NCBI GenBank assembly: GCA_013399895.1 | Contig: VXBA01003437.1 | Coordinates: forward strand, 487,105-551,104 | Source: Serilophus lunatus | Taxonomy: Eukaryota > Chordata > Aves > Passeriformes > Eurylaimidae | Reading direction: 5' to 3' | Length of the DNA: 64,000 nucleotides | Part shown: positions 1 through 11,640 of the stretch, in pieces | Position numbering within the stretch: position 1 is the first letter of the stretch | How the letters are laid out: every line of letters begins with the position of its first letter | Notes under the pieces: model-generated | What the model was told of the DNA's origin: nothing | Database searches by the model: none | What the model saw: only the letters and a program-made list of their open reading frames with translations | Translations under genes and position numbers: made by a program

Positions 1-2373
1 TGACACTGTAAAGGTGAGATGGAAAATGTTGCATATTCAGCATTGAAAGTGACCTAGTTTTCTGCAAAATAAACCATTTAACTATGTCTTACTAAGAAAC
101 CTTAAATTAATATATAAAAGATGAAATGTGGATTGTATTATCTAGAAAGATAGGGTGACGCTTTTCGTTTAGTAAAATAAAACAGATTCTGGCAATTTTT
201 TTAAGCGTAGCAGGGTGCATTATTTATAATGCTTGAGTTACTAAGTTTCCTTTGAATCATGAGATATGGCTTGATATGATGTTACTTTGGTATAGTAGTT
301 CACAGTAAGGTTATCCTTCCTGGATGTTGATGTGAGCTTTTAAGGAGGTCACTTTCCTTTTTCAGAGGAGTTTGGTTCATAGGTAGTTCTTTATTGCAGG
401 GTGAGATCAACATTTTAGAGAAAAGTCCTTACATTAGTGGTCCCAAAGTATAGCTGAAGATAGGAGTCAAGGCCTTTTAGGTTACTGGTTCATGAAGGAC
501 TGTATTGCAATTGTGAGTCTTCCAGTGAACTCAGAGTAATAAAACTTGAATGTGTGCCGTGAAGGGAGAGGACCATGCAGTACCTTTCTGCCTGTTTCCA
601 CATTGTCAGAAGCAAGTTCTTTCCAGATTATAATGTCCTCCTGGACTCCCGACTCTTGCTTCTGTAAGAGTCTTTAACCAAATGAAATAAAAAAAAATAT
701 TATTAATTATCAGAATTTTGTTTTATTAATAAATAAAACAGCTGAAGAAAAACAATAATTTCAGCAGGAAATCCCTTTGAAATATAGGTCAGCCAGTCTA
801 TACAAGAATTCCCGTTGAAACATTCGTTGAATTCCTATTATACATGATTTACTTTTGAGAAATATTTCCAAGAAAAAAAGCCTGAGAGAGAGACTAAACT
901 ATCCTGCACGATATCTTAGCTAGGTGTTGAAAGTATATAGCTATGGAATGATAATTTGTACCTGTAGTCTGTGGCTCTGTCCACTTTCCTTCCCATGTGG
1001 ATGTTCAGGTGACTGTCTATATTCATGTTTCATGATTGTTACAAGAGTGAAAAGACTGCCTGACCAAAGATTACCTCTAATACAAACAGGCACCTTTAGG
1101 TTCCTTCGGGTTTGTTACCTGCAAGATAAAGTCTGAAGGTTGATAGCTTGGCTTTAGTTCCTCCCAGCTGTCCATAGCTCAGGGTAAATTTTTGTAGTCT
1201 TAGGTTTTGGACTGTCAGAAAACTTCTGTTTCTAATTTTAGAATTCCTGGTGCTTTTTGCATGTATGCTAATTCACAGTTTTCATGGTTATTTTTGTTGT
1301 CTTTTGGCAATTTCTTTGGGGAGGGTGGGGGAACATCTTACCTTGAACCAGAATGGGTTCTTTGAGAGTCTGTTTTTGTGCTACCACCCAGCTACTTGTG
1401 AATGTGTTGAAGTTTGAGTCCTGAGAAAATAGTCAATCCTGCTTGACCTTAATTTCTTTACATTTGTTGAGTTGTACCAGCATATGCATAACAGCCTGCA
1501 ATCCAGTCGTGCTTCCTCTAGGGAGGACAAGAAAGACTCTTCAGATTTGATGAGTGGACTTTCAAGGACACTGCCTACACATAGTTGGTTAGGAAGGAAG
1601 TGTCCCACACTGCTTATTCAACAAGAGTTTCTGGTGCTTTACTGATTTTACATTTGCCTAGTTTTTCAAGAAGTGTAGTACCAAAAGGATGTGGCATTGC
1701 AGAGTGTCTTCTCTTAAGCAGAGAGCCTTGCTCTCACTGTTAAAGGACAGTATGTCAACATCTTTGGAGTCCTTACTAGTATACCGTCTGCTTTGTTTGT
1801 GTCAGCATGTACAGAGATCCATATGGTGTTGAATGCTTAAATACTGCTGGCCCTCCAGAAACACTAGTGTGGTTCACAACCTCAGCAGAAACTTTGATTT
1901 TATTGCTACCACTTGAGTTTTCATCAGTACTTGGTTATGCTACATAGACCTGTCTCCTTGTTTGTTGTGTTCAAAGCAGCAGATTTAGAACAAAATATGT
2001 ATCTACACAGTTTTGACATTTAATTTTTTTATCAGTTGGGCATTATTAAGGCAAGATTTTTTAAATATTGCATTGGTTCTGTGAAACAATAAATTGTTCT
2101 TTGTCCATATGAAATCTTAATTACCACTGTGGGCAAGATAAACAAGCCTCGGTTTGTTTTGATCCAGATTAATAAACTGCTGTTGCAAATTGAATGTTTT
2201 TTCATTCTTTCATATGTTTTTTTCCTTGACCATGAATGAGCAACACAAAATGTTCTGAAATGTACAAGTAATGAAAATAACCATGATCATTTCATATGGG
2301 TTAAAAAAATTCCCTCTGTGGTTTTTTCTTGTTCATGCACAAATTAACAGGGTGCAATCCCTTTCCTCTACAG
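1..2373 (+). other. INO80: INO80 intron (left edge of window)
   Basis: Intron upstream of the motif-V exon, ending in a good pyrimidine tract and CAG at 2371-2373. The exon that should precede it in INO80 is not visible here, so the window opens inside the intron. The sequence is AT-rich, and I see no repeat family or gene in it. Confidence 0.8.
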
Positions 2374-2446
2374 GAATGATATTTTCGTGTTCCTGTTAAG
2401 TACAAGAGCTGGAGGCTTGGGCATTAACCTTACAGCTGCAGATACG
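2374..2446 (+). CDS. INO80: INO80 exon: helicase motif V
   Basis: 73-bp exon. It begins with the last base of an Arg codon and reads NDIFVFLLSTRAGGLGINL and on to ADT in phase 0. The acceptor is CTCTACAG and the donor is GTAGGT. STRAGGLGINL is motif V of the Snf2 helicase C lobe. The next intron (2447-3704) holds no recognisable gene. Confidence 0.95.
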
Positions 2447-5400
2447 GTAGGTGAAATTGGTAAAAATTTATGTAGGAAAGTTGGTTTTTCTGTGTGAAAG
2501 TTGGCGCTCTCCTGCCTGTATTGTTCACTATTTTTAGTACTGCCATTCACATTGTGAAACTGCAAAGCCTTGTTTAGTTTGCTATTATTTATAATATAGT
2601 ATTGGCTTGATGGTAAAGTTGTAGAATATTGGACATTTTGGTAACAGTTTTTGATTACATGTGAAAATGTCTTCCGTCTCCCTACATTCTTTAGTGCCAG
2701 AGTCTAGGAAGGAGTTGGGTGGCTGAGGGAGTCTACAGATGCAAATAACACTTACATGAAACAGAATTCACTGTATGAATGACTGTTTGCTCCTGTGATT
2801 CAGTGGAATAGGTATCAGTTACCCTTTTTTTCTTCACATGGAAGAATGAAACAATGCCTCTGAAAGTATGAATCCATTTGTTGTTCGATACTGGCTACTT
2901 AGGAAGGATAAATCTCTTCCCCCTGACTCACCAGGTGCAAAGGCATGCCAGTTTAGGTGAAATGCAAGGCTTTGCACTCTGGAACAGCTGCCACTAATCA
3001 CTAGGGAAGGAATACTGATGAACCCTTCACCTTTTCAGTAACAGCTGTTCTTGTGCTTCTGACATATACCTTGTATGCATGCAGATTTGAGCCCAAGTCC
3101 TTAGGCACACAAAACCAAACATCTCTGAATCAAAAAATATGTAATATTTTTTAAAAAAAACCCCATTGTATCTTGCCATCATGCACAGGAAATCAGAAGA
3201 AAAGGAAGTATCTAGGATTTTCAGGGTTGAAAAGTACTGTTGGAATAATAGGGCTATGGGAATGTCATGTTGCATTTCATTTTTTTATAGTAAAAGTCCT
3301 AGACGTGTTAGACTAGACTAGACTTTATCCAGGTTTGAAATTAAAAAAATGGACTATTAGTTTTTGCATAAAATTCTAATATGATAGACTTTTTCTTCTT
3401 AAGTTCTGTAACATTAGAATGGGTTCATGATGGGATTAGTCTATAATTAATTTCATGACAATGATTTAATGTGGTAACAAACTTAAGAATTTCATGCCTC
3501 CAAAGCAGGTTTGTTGAAGAGGATATTGAAGACAGTCTGTAGAAGTAGAAACATTCACAGTGTCAGTTAATTTGAATTCACCTGAAATGCCATGGAAAAG
3601 ACTTCATAGGACTGGGCAAAGCTAGGTTAATACAACCTACAGTGGGGCTGTAATTCTGTGGAATATATGATTATCATTTAATCCTTTCTGGTGTTCTCTT
3701 GCAGGTAATTTTCTATGACAGTGATTGGAACCCTACAGTAGACCAACAAGCCATGGACCGGGCCCACAGGCTGGGTCAAACCAAACAAGTCACGGTGTAC
3801 CGGCTGATATGTAAAGGCACCATTGAGGAGCGCATCTTGCAAAGGGCAAAGGAAAAGAGTGAGGTAGGAATAAAGAAATAGAGAAATGGTATCAGAAAGC
3901 ATGTGTCAACATGAGTGAAGAAACAGAAAAAGTATCTTCAGGGAGCCAGAAAAAAAGGTAAAAGGGAGGGAAAGTCTTTTTTTAAAAGGCATTTGAAAGG
4001 TAATCACATGACAATTTTTAGAGCTGTGAGAGTTGTCAGAAAAGTTCAGTGTCATGCAACATTCAGATGTTTTGGGTAGTTGGAGTTTTCTTTTAGCTTT
4101 TGTGTTACTTAGATGCTTCTCATGGTGTTGTGGCAACTGGATGCATTCGTATTTCCCTTTCTGAAACTTACTGTTTTCTCTGGGATACTGCACTAGAGTT
4201 ACCTGATCCCAGTCTGAAAATTAAGTGCAATCTTCCTGTTGGTGATCCAAATCATTGAAATTGCCTTATATTAAAGCTTGTTCTCTTCTGCTAAGTTACA
4301 AGTTGTCTTTGTTGTTGTTTTTTTAAAAATATAATTGTAGAAATAAGCGGTTGAGTGAATTGCTTAAACTGTAACACCAATTCAGTATGGAGATAGAGTT
4401 TTCAGTCAAGGAGATTAGAAATGTTCCACTCTTTAAGGATGTGATCTGCATGATCCTCTGTGTAGTTTACTTGAAAAATTGAACAGGTAAATTATATCTG
4501 ACAGGACTGGTTTTGTTCAGCAGTATATTAATACTTCTGTCATTTGTAGTTTATTACATGCTGCTTCTGAAAAAGTGTAATTTTGCATAAGTGCTCCTCA
4601 TATTTTATACTTTAAGTTACTCTCTTTATAAATCTTCCCTGAAATTTTGCTACTAACTTTAGTATGATGGAGGATTTGGGTCATCTCTGATTTATGGAGA
4701 TGTACTTCTATGTTTTTTGGGACTTGCTTTCAGTGATGGGTAGTGAGAATGGTTGATGGCTGCTTTGACTAATTTTTGTCTTTTTTTTTTCTCTCTTTTT
4801 CTTTCTAGATCCAACGAATGGTGATTTCAGGTGGCAATTTCAAACCTGACACCTTGAAGCCAAAAGAGGTGGTCAGCCTTCTGCTGGATGATGAGGAGCT
4901 AGAAAAGAAATGTATGTGAAGTCGGTGTTTCAGCGTTTTCTCCATTTTCCACTTCATTACCTTATGAAATCTGTTTTTAGCTCTACAAACACATGTATTG
5001 CTGATGACAACTTCTGTTTCCCGTCTCTTTTTGTATTGCCAGCTCGTGTTAATACAAGCTGGTTTTATATCACTGTTGAGCTGAATGATGAAGTTGTACA
5101 AAATGAGACCTGATGATGAGATAAAGTTTTTATTGCCATTCATTCAGTATAATTACATTGTTCCTGAATGACAGAGCTTTGACAAGAATTATGTAGGTCA
5201 CGACAAGAAAAGTATTAGTAAAAATGCTCTATAACATCATATTTTTGGAGCTGTATTAGAGGTATACACTTTTATGTTGCAAGAAAGAAAAATTTCACAG
5301 TAAAACTTCTTATTTGGAAACAAATAGTTTTAATACAGTAATGTTTTCAGTGAGTTTTAGTTTTAATACAATTGACTTATCTTCCCAGTTCTGTTCGAAC

Positions 5401-8400
5401 TAGAATTTCTTGTAAGACCGATGAAAGAATGTGAAATATCTTTGCAATGTGACAGCTTTGTATTTCTTTTCTGACAGTGCGTCAGCGTCAAGAAGAGAAA
5501 CGACAGCAGGAGGAAACAAATCGTGTGAAGGAACGTAAACGTAAAAGGGAAAAATACGCTGAAAAGGTACCTGGATGCCTGTGTTAGTGACAGAGTCAGA
5601 AGAGCTTCAGGATCACTGTTATGTGATGTGGAAACATTTTATGCCAAGGCAGTCTAATATTAGAGTAAAACCTTCTTCCGTTCACCATTTGATGTCCACC
5701 TATGGTAGTTCATTACAAAATAAGTAATGTATAGTTACCTGTCTTTTAATCATTAGCAGCTTCAGAAATAAGGAAGTGCTATATACCCAAACAAGGCTGA
5801 CAATCACCAGTAATCTACAATAACGATTTGAGAACTCATGCTTGAAAAAACAAACTGATAAACTGATCATTCTGTGTCATTAAGTGGTGACTTAATCAAG
5901 ATTTTGCCCTACAAGGACAAAAAGGGAATGTAGAGGAAGCACCAAACACAGATAAAACCCATATAGCTATGAGGATTCTGTCGAACAAGGGAAAATTAGT
6001 TTGTTTAATAAGCATCATTAAAATTAGTTTATGAAAATTCTGAATTTTTGAGATAGGGAGGCTTTACATTAATTAATTTGAATTTTTTGTAATGGTAAAG
6101 AATTTCAAGCTCACTCCAAAGAGTACTGGAAATCAAAATAATTACATAAGGGTAATTCTCTAGAATTCCAGCTATTTTTGGAAGTAAACCAAAATTGTAC
6201 TTAAATCTGAAAGAGCATTTAAGGGATCTGTTACCGTGTCCTTCAGAAACTTGTTTTGGGAAATTCTAGATGTGACATTCTTTGAGTTAAAACACTGCAC
6301 TAGATTTTGAGGTTTTGGGTTATTTTTTCACATGCTTGTATTTTAATGTCTTTTACATTCCTGCTATTATTTATTTCAGAAGAAGAAGGAAGATGAATTG
6401 GATGGGAAGAGAAAGAAAGAGGGCATGAACCTTGTGATCCCATTTGTTCCCTCAGCTGATAACTCCAACCTGTCTGCTGACGGGGATGACTCTTTCATTA
6501 GTGTAGACTCTGCCATGCCCAGTCCTTTCAGTGAGGTAAGAGTCACTGTTTGTTTAACCTATACTGTTTTGGTTGTGGCCTTTACATGCTGTAGGATTCT
6601 TACTTTCATTTTAGCTGCTATAGAACTTGGAGTGTGTGGGGAAGTGATATGTCTTAAAGGTGAACCATGGAAATGAAAATAGTTTATTGAATATGTAACA
6701 GCTGGTATGAGCAGCCTCACTAGTTAAATCTGCATCTCCTCTGCTTCTTTCCTTGCTTCAGGTTCTGAATTAGTGTGGAGTTGTTTCTCTAGAATTTAAA
6801 TTATAAATTCTCAGTCACACACATCTTACTTTCCTTCTTTGTGTAAATAATTGCAAACTGGTTTTAGCAGCAAATTAATTTTGTTCTCTGCCATATTGAT
6901 TTCTTGTTCCCTTAGTCATCAAGATTTTTATTAGTGATAGTAGTGGGTTAAGAATCCAATTTTCTCTTTTGCAGTTGAAGATGCACAGTTGAACAGCAAT
7001 TTACTTAAATCTCTGCTGAGCCCATTAGTCTCCTGCTTCTTAACATGTATTTTCATGACTTGAAATTAAGTGGCTTCTGGAGGTCTTTGCTGCTCAGCAT
7101 ATAGAGCATGGTGTGATCAGCCAGATGATGTTTCGTTCTCATCCTGCTATTCTAGATAAAACGGGAAAGAACAAATACCACTTAATTACTTCTGATTGTA
7201 TATCTTTTGAAGATCTTACTATTTTTGTACCCTTTCCTAACCTGAGGAGCTAATGGCCTTGTTCTCCACTGTTTAGATATCCATCAGCAGTGAATTACAT
7301 ATGGGCTCTATTCCTCCCGATGAGAGCAGTAATGATATGCTTGTGATTGTGGATGATCCAGCTTCTTCAGCACATCAGTCAAGGGCAACAAACTCTCCTG
7401 CTTCCATTACTGGCTCAGTTTCAGATACCGTGAATGGTCAGTAGTCTCAACTCTCTACTAACGTTTATTAAACCTAGACTTTGTGTGGCTAAGTGATATA
7501 TTTTCTGCATTTTAGCCAGAATTCATGTATGGTTGGCAAAGTCCGAGGAAACAAATTGCCTTTTCATTCAGAAATTACTTCTGATTTGATAGGAAATCTG
7601 TTTATAGCCTGTCATTCACCACACTAGCCTTTTTTCTGTGTTAGTTACTTCAATAATAATAATAATCAGTTCTCTATCTCCAGTGAGTGATTGGAGCAAT
7701 TTTTTCAAATGCAATGTAATTTCAAATAACAGCAAGTGTTTTTAACTGCTGTAGTTTTCTACAGTGAAATAGGTAGAACCACAGTTCTTGATGAGTTCCT
7801 TCAGAAATCACAGATGGAAGAAACAGCATCTCTGTCTTCAAATAAGAAAATGCATGATCCTGAAGTAGAACTCGGAATCCTCAACCTGTTTGTTGATTGG
7901 ATTCATGATCACAATAGTGACAAATAGTTGCAGTTAATAAGAGCGTATGTATTGTATACATAATTTCTTTTTATGGGATCACTGGTTGCTAACGGTGTCC
8001 CTGTTGATGTAAATGTAACATACAGTTAGTAGGAACAGTATTAATGAAACTAGTAGGCAGATTTGGTGCTGCACTCATTTGTGAGTCGCATGAAGTACTA
8101 TAGTAGTTACTGATTTAACATTCTTTTCTTGTTCAGGTGTTTCAATGCAAGATACATCTCTCACTGGGAGAGGCCAGTCAAGTCGAAACCGGGGTCGTCC
8201 TAAAGGTGGATCAAAAAGCAGCACTGGGAAAGGCAGAAGCCGGAAGTCAATAGCAGGAAGTGCAGCTGCAATGGCAGGTGCCAAAGCAGGGGCAGCAGCA
8301 GCCTCTGCGGCGGCGTACGCAGCGTACGGGTACAATGTCTCTAAAGGTATGTGGGGAAGGGGCAGCAGCAGGGTATCCAGAGCAGAACCAACCACTTGAG

Positions 8401-9166
8401 TTTGGATGATTGCTGTTTACAGCCTGTCAAAAAAGAGATTAAAAAGTGTTGTGTTGTTGGCATTGCTCATCCATTGTAGTCTAAGATCCAGGCAATACAC
8501 AGTGTGACATGCTAAGTCTGTGAAGGGATAGCCAGTGTCACCACAGTTGACCTCAGGTTTCATCTGCCCTTTGAATTATCTCATGCCAGATATTTTTCCT
8601 CTTGGTTTTTTTGGTTGGAATTTTTTTTGGTGTCCAGACAGATCAGACAGTGTTGTTTATCCCATGGCTATAGCTGTGGCTTTCATGCATTTCGTTACGT
8701 TGAAGTTACAATATCACATTCCAAAACCTGCTAAACTGATAGAGATTGAGCTTTAGCTTTACACCAGCTGAAGGTGGCCCAGTGTACAAGATGTTTTATA
8801 TGTTAAGGACGCTCCTCTTCATTAAACTCTTGTAAATCATGAATACAGAGTGGTCTTAGGAGTGACTATTAATATATTGCTTGCTTTTGAAGAACCACAA
8901 GTGGAATAATATGCTTATGTGGAATTTGATTCTCTTTTCCATTGCTAGGCATGTCTGCAAGTAGCCCTCTACAAACAGCAATCATTCGGCCTTCTGGACT
9001 TGTAGATTTTGGACCTTCAAGCGCCTCTTCTCCCTTGAGCTCCCCTTTGAGCAAAGGAAACAGTGTTTGTGGGACCCCTAAAAGTTTAAACCTGGCCAGC
9101 GGTCTCATATCAGAAACTTCAATTCGGAAGCAAAGCAAAGGTGCCCACACCTCAGGTGGTCGGTAG
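2374..9166 (+). CDS. INO80: INO80 chromatin-remodelling ATPase, C-terminal 388 residues (8 exons, 5' partial)
   Basis: Catalytic Swi2/Snf2-type ATPase of the nuclear INO80 complex, which slides and edits nucleosomes in transcription, replication and DNA repair. Eight exons join in frame: 2374-2446, 3705-3863, 4809-4911, 5478-5566, 6380-6535, 7277-7436, 8137-8346 and 8949-9166 (stop TAG). All introns are GT-AG. The peptide begins at helicase motif V (STRAGGLGINL), continues through motif VI (DRAHRLGQTKQV, the arginine-finger motif), a post-helicase segment, a strongly basic K/R/E stretch, a Ser/Asp-rich linker, an AT-hook-like RGRPKG, an Ala-rich tract and a Ser/Pro-rich tail ending in SGGR. 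I recognise it by close agreement with vertebrate INO80 along its whole length. The family is about 1,550 residues, so roughly three quarters lies upstream. No frameshift or early stop is seen. It is convergent with CHAC1. Confidence 0.97.
3705..3863 (+). CDS. INO80: INO80 exon: helicase motif VI
   Basis: 159-bp exon, exactly 53 codons, starting VIFYDSDWNP. It carries QQAMDRAHRLGQTKQV, the Snf2 motif VI whose arginines contact ATP, and ends ILQRAKEKSE. The first intronic bases add a short spurious extension in the genomic reading frame. The intron 3864-4808 contains nothing recognisable. Confidence 0.97.
4809..4911 (+). CDS. INO80: INO80 exon: post-helicase segment
   Basis: 103-bp exon following a T-rich acceptor tract. 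It reads IQRMVISGGNFKPDTLKPKE and then a VVSLLLDDEELEKK acidic end, the segment that closes the helicase C lobe in INO80. It ends in phase 1 (T), and the next exon supplies TG to make Leu. The intron is 4912-5477. Confidence 0.95.
5478..5566 (+). CDS. INO80: INO80 exon: basic helical segment
   Basis: 89-bp exon encoding a highly charged Arg/Lys/Glu/Gln stretch (starts RQRQEEKRQQEE and ends KREKYAEK), probably a long helix. Acceptor CTGACAG and donor GTACCT. The following 813-bp intron (5567-6379) shows no other feature. Confidence 0.93.
6380..6535 (+). CDS. INO80: INO80 exon: KKKEDELD to PSPFSE linker
   Basis: 156-bp exon (52 codons). It starts KKKEDELDGKRKKEGMNL and passes into an acidic/serine linker ending DSAMPSPFSE. 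An in-exon ATG opens a reading frame that runs into the intron; this is not a separate gene. The intron is 6536-7276. Confidence 0.94.
7277..7436 (+). CDS. INO80: INO80 exon: Ser/Asp-rich linker
   Basis: 160-bp exon reading ISISSELHMGSIPPDESS, then MLVIVDDPASS and a Ser/Thr-rich end SVSDTVN plus one base (phase 1). It closely matches the corresponding vertebrate INO80 segment. Its downstream intron (7437-8136) holds a small open frame discussed under findings. Confidence 0.94.
8137..8346 (+). CDS. INO80: INO80 exon: AT-hook-like motif and Ala-rich tract
   Basis: 210-bp exon. After VSMQDTSLTGRG it has RNRGRPKGG, whose RGRPKG core resembles an AT-hook for minor-groove DNA contact (inference). 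A Lys/Arg/Ser-rich patch follows, then an alanine-rich stretch (AGAKAGAAAASAAAYAAYG) and YNVSK. A long antisense open frame (8075-8395) is only a shadow of this GC-rich exon. The intron is 8347-8948. Confidence 0.94.
8949..9166 (+). CDS. INO80: INO80 terminal coding exon
   Basis: The last coding exon starts at the CTAG acceptor and encodes GMSASSPLQTAIIRPSGLVD, a SSASSPLSSPLSKG repeat-like Ser/Pro segment and the end HTSGGR, with TAG at 9164-9166. The end matches the SGGR terminus of vertebrate INO80. Confidence 0.95.
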
Positions 9167-10965
9167 TAATTTTGAACCCCAAAGCTTGCTTGAGCTGTGT
9201 TGGCTTTCAGAGTAGACCACCCTGCCAGTTGAAGGCATGCAAACGAATGCCCTGTTGCTGTCCAGCACGTGTGTAAAGAAACTCAAAGCACAATGGGAGT
9301 GGGTGGTTGATGTGAGCACTTTGATTATGTGTATTCCAAAAACCTATCTTTGCAGACACTGCAAGAAGGAGGGAAGGGAGTCAGGGGTAACTAGGAGAGT
9401 GTCAGCTTGTGTTTTATTCATGTATCTGACAAAGATTCCCAAGAAAGCATCCAGCTACTCCATGCAATATCCTGCAGCTGAGTGTGCTTGAAGTCACACC
9501 ACTACACTTTTTCTCTTGTAGCCTGAGGTGGAGGCCACCATTACTTTTGTGTCACAAAATCAGTATCTGAACCCCAGGAGTATCCTATAGAGTCACAAGA
9601 CTTTTCCATACTGGCAGCTGGTCAGTGAACATGCGGGAGTAACTGGGGGCTGTGGTGATGATGATGTGTGGTCAAAAAAAATCTTAGGTCTTCTGATGTA
9701 GGTCTCTGGTTCTTTAAAGGCTTGAAATGCAAAGGAAGGTGTCTCAGGTGATTTCTAGGGAGCAGATTCTTTTCAAAACCATTTGTCAGGAAGACGTTCA
9801 GAGCTGCAGAATACAGGGAGCACTGTCAGGCCTAATGAGAGCAGCAGCTCAACCTCTGCTTCACAGTGGAAGAAACCACAAGCCAGTGGTTGGTTTGCAT
9901 TTCAGAGTTCTCATCAGCACAAACACTCACTGTGTTCAGAATGATTTCTTTCATTTTTGATGTGTGCAGAACTCATCAAAAGCTTAGAAACAAAATGATG
10001 CTCTTTTTGTACAAATCTCAAGAAGGAGGAAAGCTGAAATGCTGAGGAAGAGTTTATGCTGCTCCTCTCACTGTGCCATAGCAGAGATGGATCTGTAGCT
10101 TGCAGTGCTGTGAGAGGAGCAACAAAAAACAGTCCTGAGAGAGATAACTCTGCCATTCCCCCCTTCTGGCCAAATCCTGGTTAAAAAAAAATTGTCTCAT
10201 ATCCCAGCCATCCCATTGACTGTTCTTGCAGTGTGTTTTCCCTTCATCTTTGTGATTGTCACACATACTGGTGTGGTTGAGTTCACTGCAGTGTGTGGGC
10301 ACCAGTAGCTGTCTCATAAGGCTGATAGAAGGCAGTGCTGCTGCCAGTGCCCATCCGTGTTCTCGTTCCCTGGTTGCTCCTTCCCTGTTCCCAATGCACA
10401 AACCCTGCCCGTAGTCCCTTGCTTTGCTGTAAGCATTGTCTGCATTGCACTGAGATTTAGGTGTGGGACAGTTCTTCTGTCTGACACATTGAGTTAAGAG
10501 GCTGTTCTGCTGGGGCACTTTCATCCCTTGAGAGAGAAGCAAGTTGAGTTGCAGGTCTGGGCTGTGACAGTGGAAGATTACTTTTTTTATTATAATTTTT
10601 TTCTGACCCCAAATCCTTTGCCTGGCGTCCTACAGTATGGAGCAAGTGCTTCCTGTTGGCTCTGCCTCTAATTTGCACACCTGAAAATAGCAGAACTGAG
10701 CTTAGTTAGATTGATTTTTAAACAGATTTGCAGGGGAAAATTGAGGGGGAGGTGATGTTTAATTAACTCAGACTTCCCCCTTCCCCTCTTACTCACATGT
10801 ATATATGATATTTAGAGGGAATCAGACAAATGCCAAGCCTTTTTTTCTCTTTGAATGTGCTGTCTATTTTTGTAACTGAACTTGTACATATGTATAAAGA
10901 GAGACACATCTTTCTTTTACTAACTGGAGGAGAAAATCTTAAATAAAATGGAGTGAGATAATTTT
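9167..10965 (+). other. INO80: INO80 3' UTR
   Basis: Sequence from the stop codon to just beyond the AATAAA at 10942. It is free of recognisable repeats and open frames of interest. The end near 10965 is inferred from the poly(A) signal and the T/GT-rich stretch that follows (about 10973-10995). Confidence 0.75.
10942..10947 (+). terminator. INO80: INO80 poly(A) signal AATAAA
   Basis: A canonical AATAAA 1.78 kb after the stop codon, followed about 30-45 nt later by a GT-rich element (tgtctttgtggttttt). I see no better + strand signal between here and the stop. Confidence 0.75.
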
Positions 10966-11506
10966 ATGTAAATCAGTGTCTTTGTGGTTTTTATGCATGT
11001 AGCTGTATGAATGAGAGGATTAGGGAAAGAGAGCATGAAGGATGTGCATCTGGAAGTGCTTCTAGGAACATAAAATGCTCAATGTAAAGGTCTAGAGTGT
11101 CTGTGCTCTTCCAAGTATCATGTTTGTAACCTTCAGTTACAACTGTACCCTTATCCCATGTCTGTATTCACTGATTATCTCATGATCCTGTTTTGGAGTA
11201 GGTGTGCAGCAGATCACAAGAAAACAGAAGCAAGTAGAATGTGCATAATTACCCAGTACCTGAACTATGATGGTTGAATTCAGTACAGTTGATTGTTTTG
11301 AGACATCGTGCTCTACAGTTCATTCTTTTTTTTTTTTAACTTTTTTTTTTTTTTCAGTGGGAGTTGAAAGGACCTTTTATGTTTTCTGGTTGCATCAATT
11401 TATAATCCAAAGTGGAGAGAAAAAAAAATTTTGTAATTTGAAAGGTTTGCAAAAATGTCATATGTACTGTTGCATGCTATACTTTTGAAAGATTAAATAA
11501 CTGATA

Positions 11507-11640
11507 TTTTAAACACTGATAAATATAAAAATATAAATATATCTAATAATATAAATATATTTAAAATATAAATATAAAATAAATAAAATATACATGTAAG
11601 ATAAATAATTAAAAAACCTATAAAATATATTTTAAATCAT
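11507..11640. repeat. AT-rich low-complexity block
   Basis: About 130 bp almost entirely of A and T with recurrent ATAAATATA-type units, 550 bp past the INO80 poly(A) signal. Confidence 0.8.

Noticed and set aside
3699..3902. Frames that extend INO80 exon 3705-3863 past its splice sites, and the antisense frame
   Set aside because: Both are by-products of the exon: acceptor TTGCAG and donor GAG|GTAGGA fix the exon ends, and the phase agrees with both neighbours.
8075..8395. 106-codon antisense frame, Ala/Pro/Leu-rich
   Set aside because: Mirror image of the Ala-rich INO80 exon at 8137-8346.
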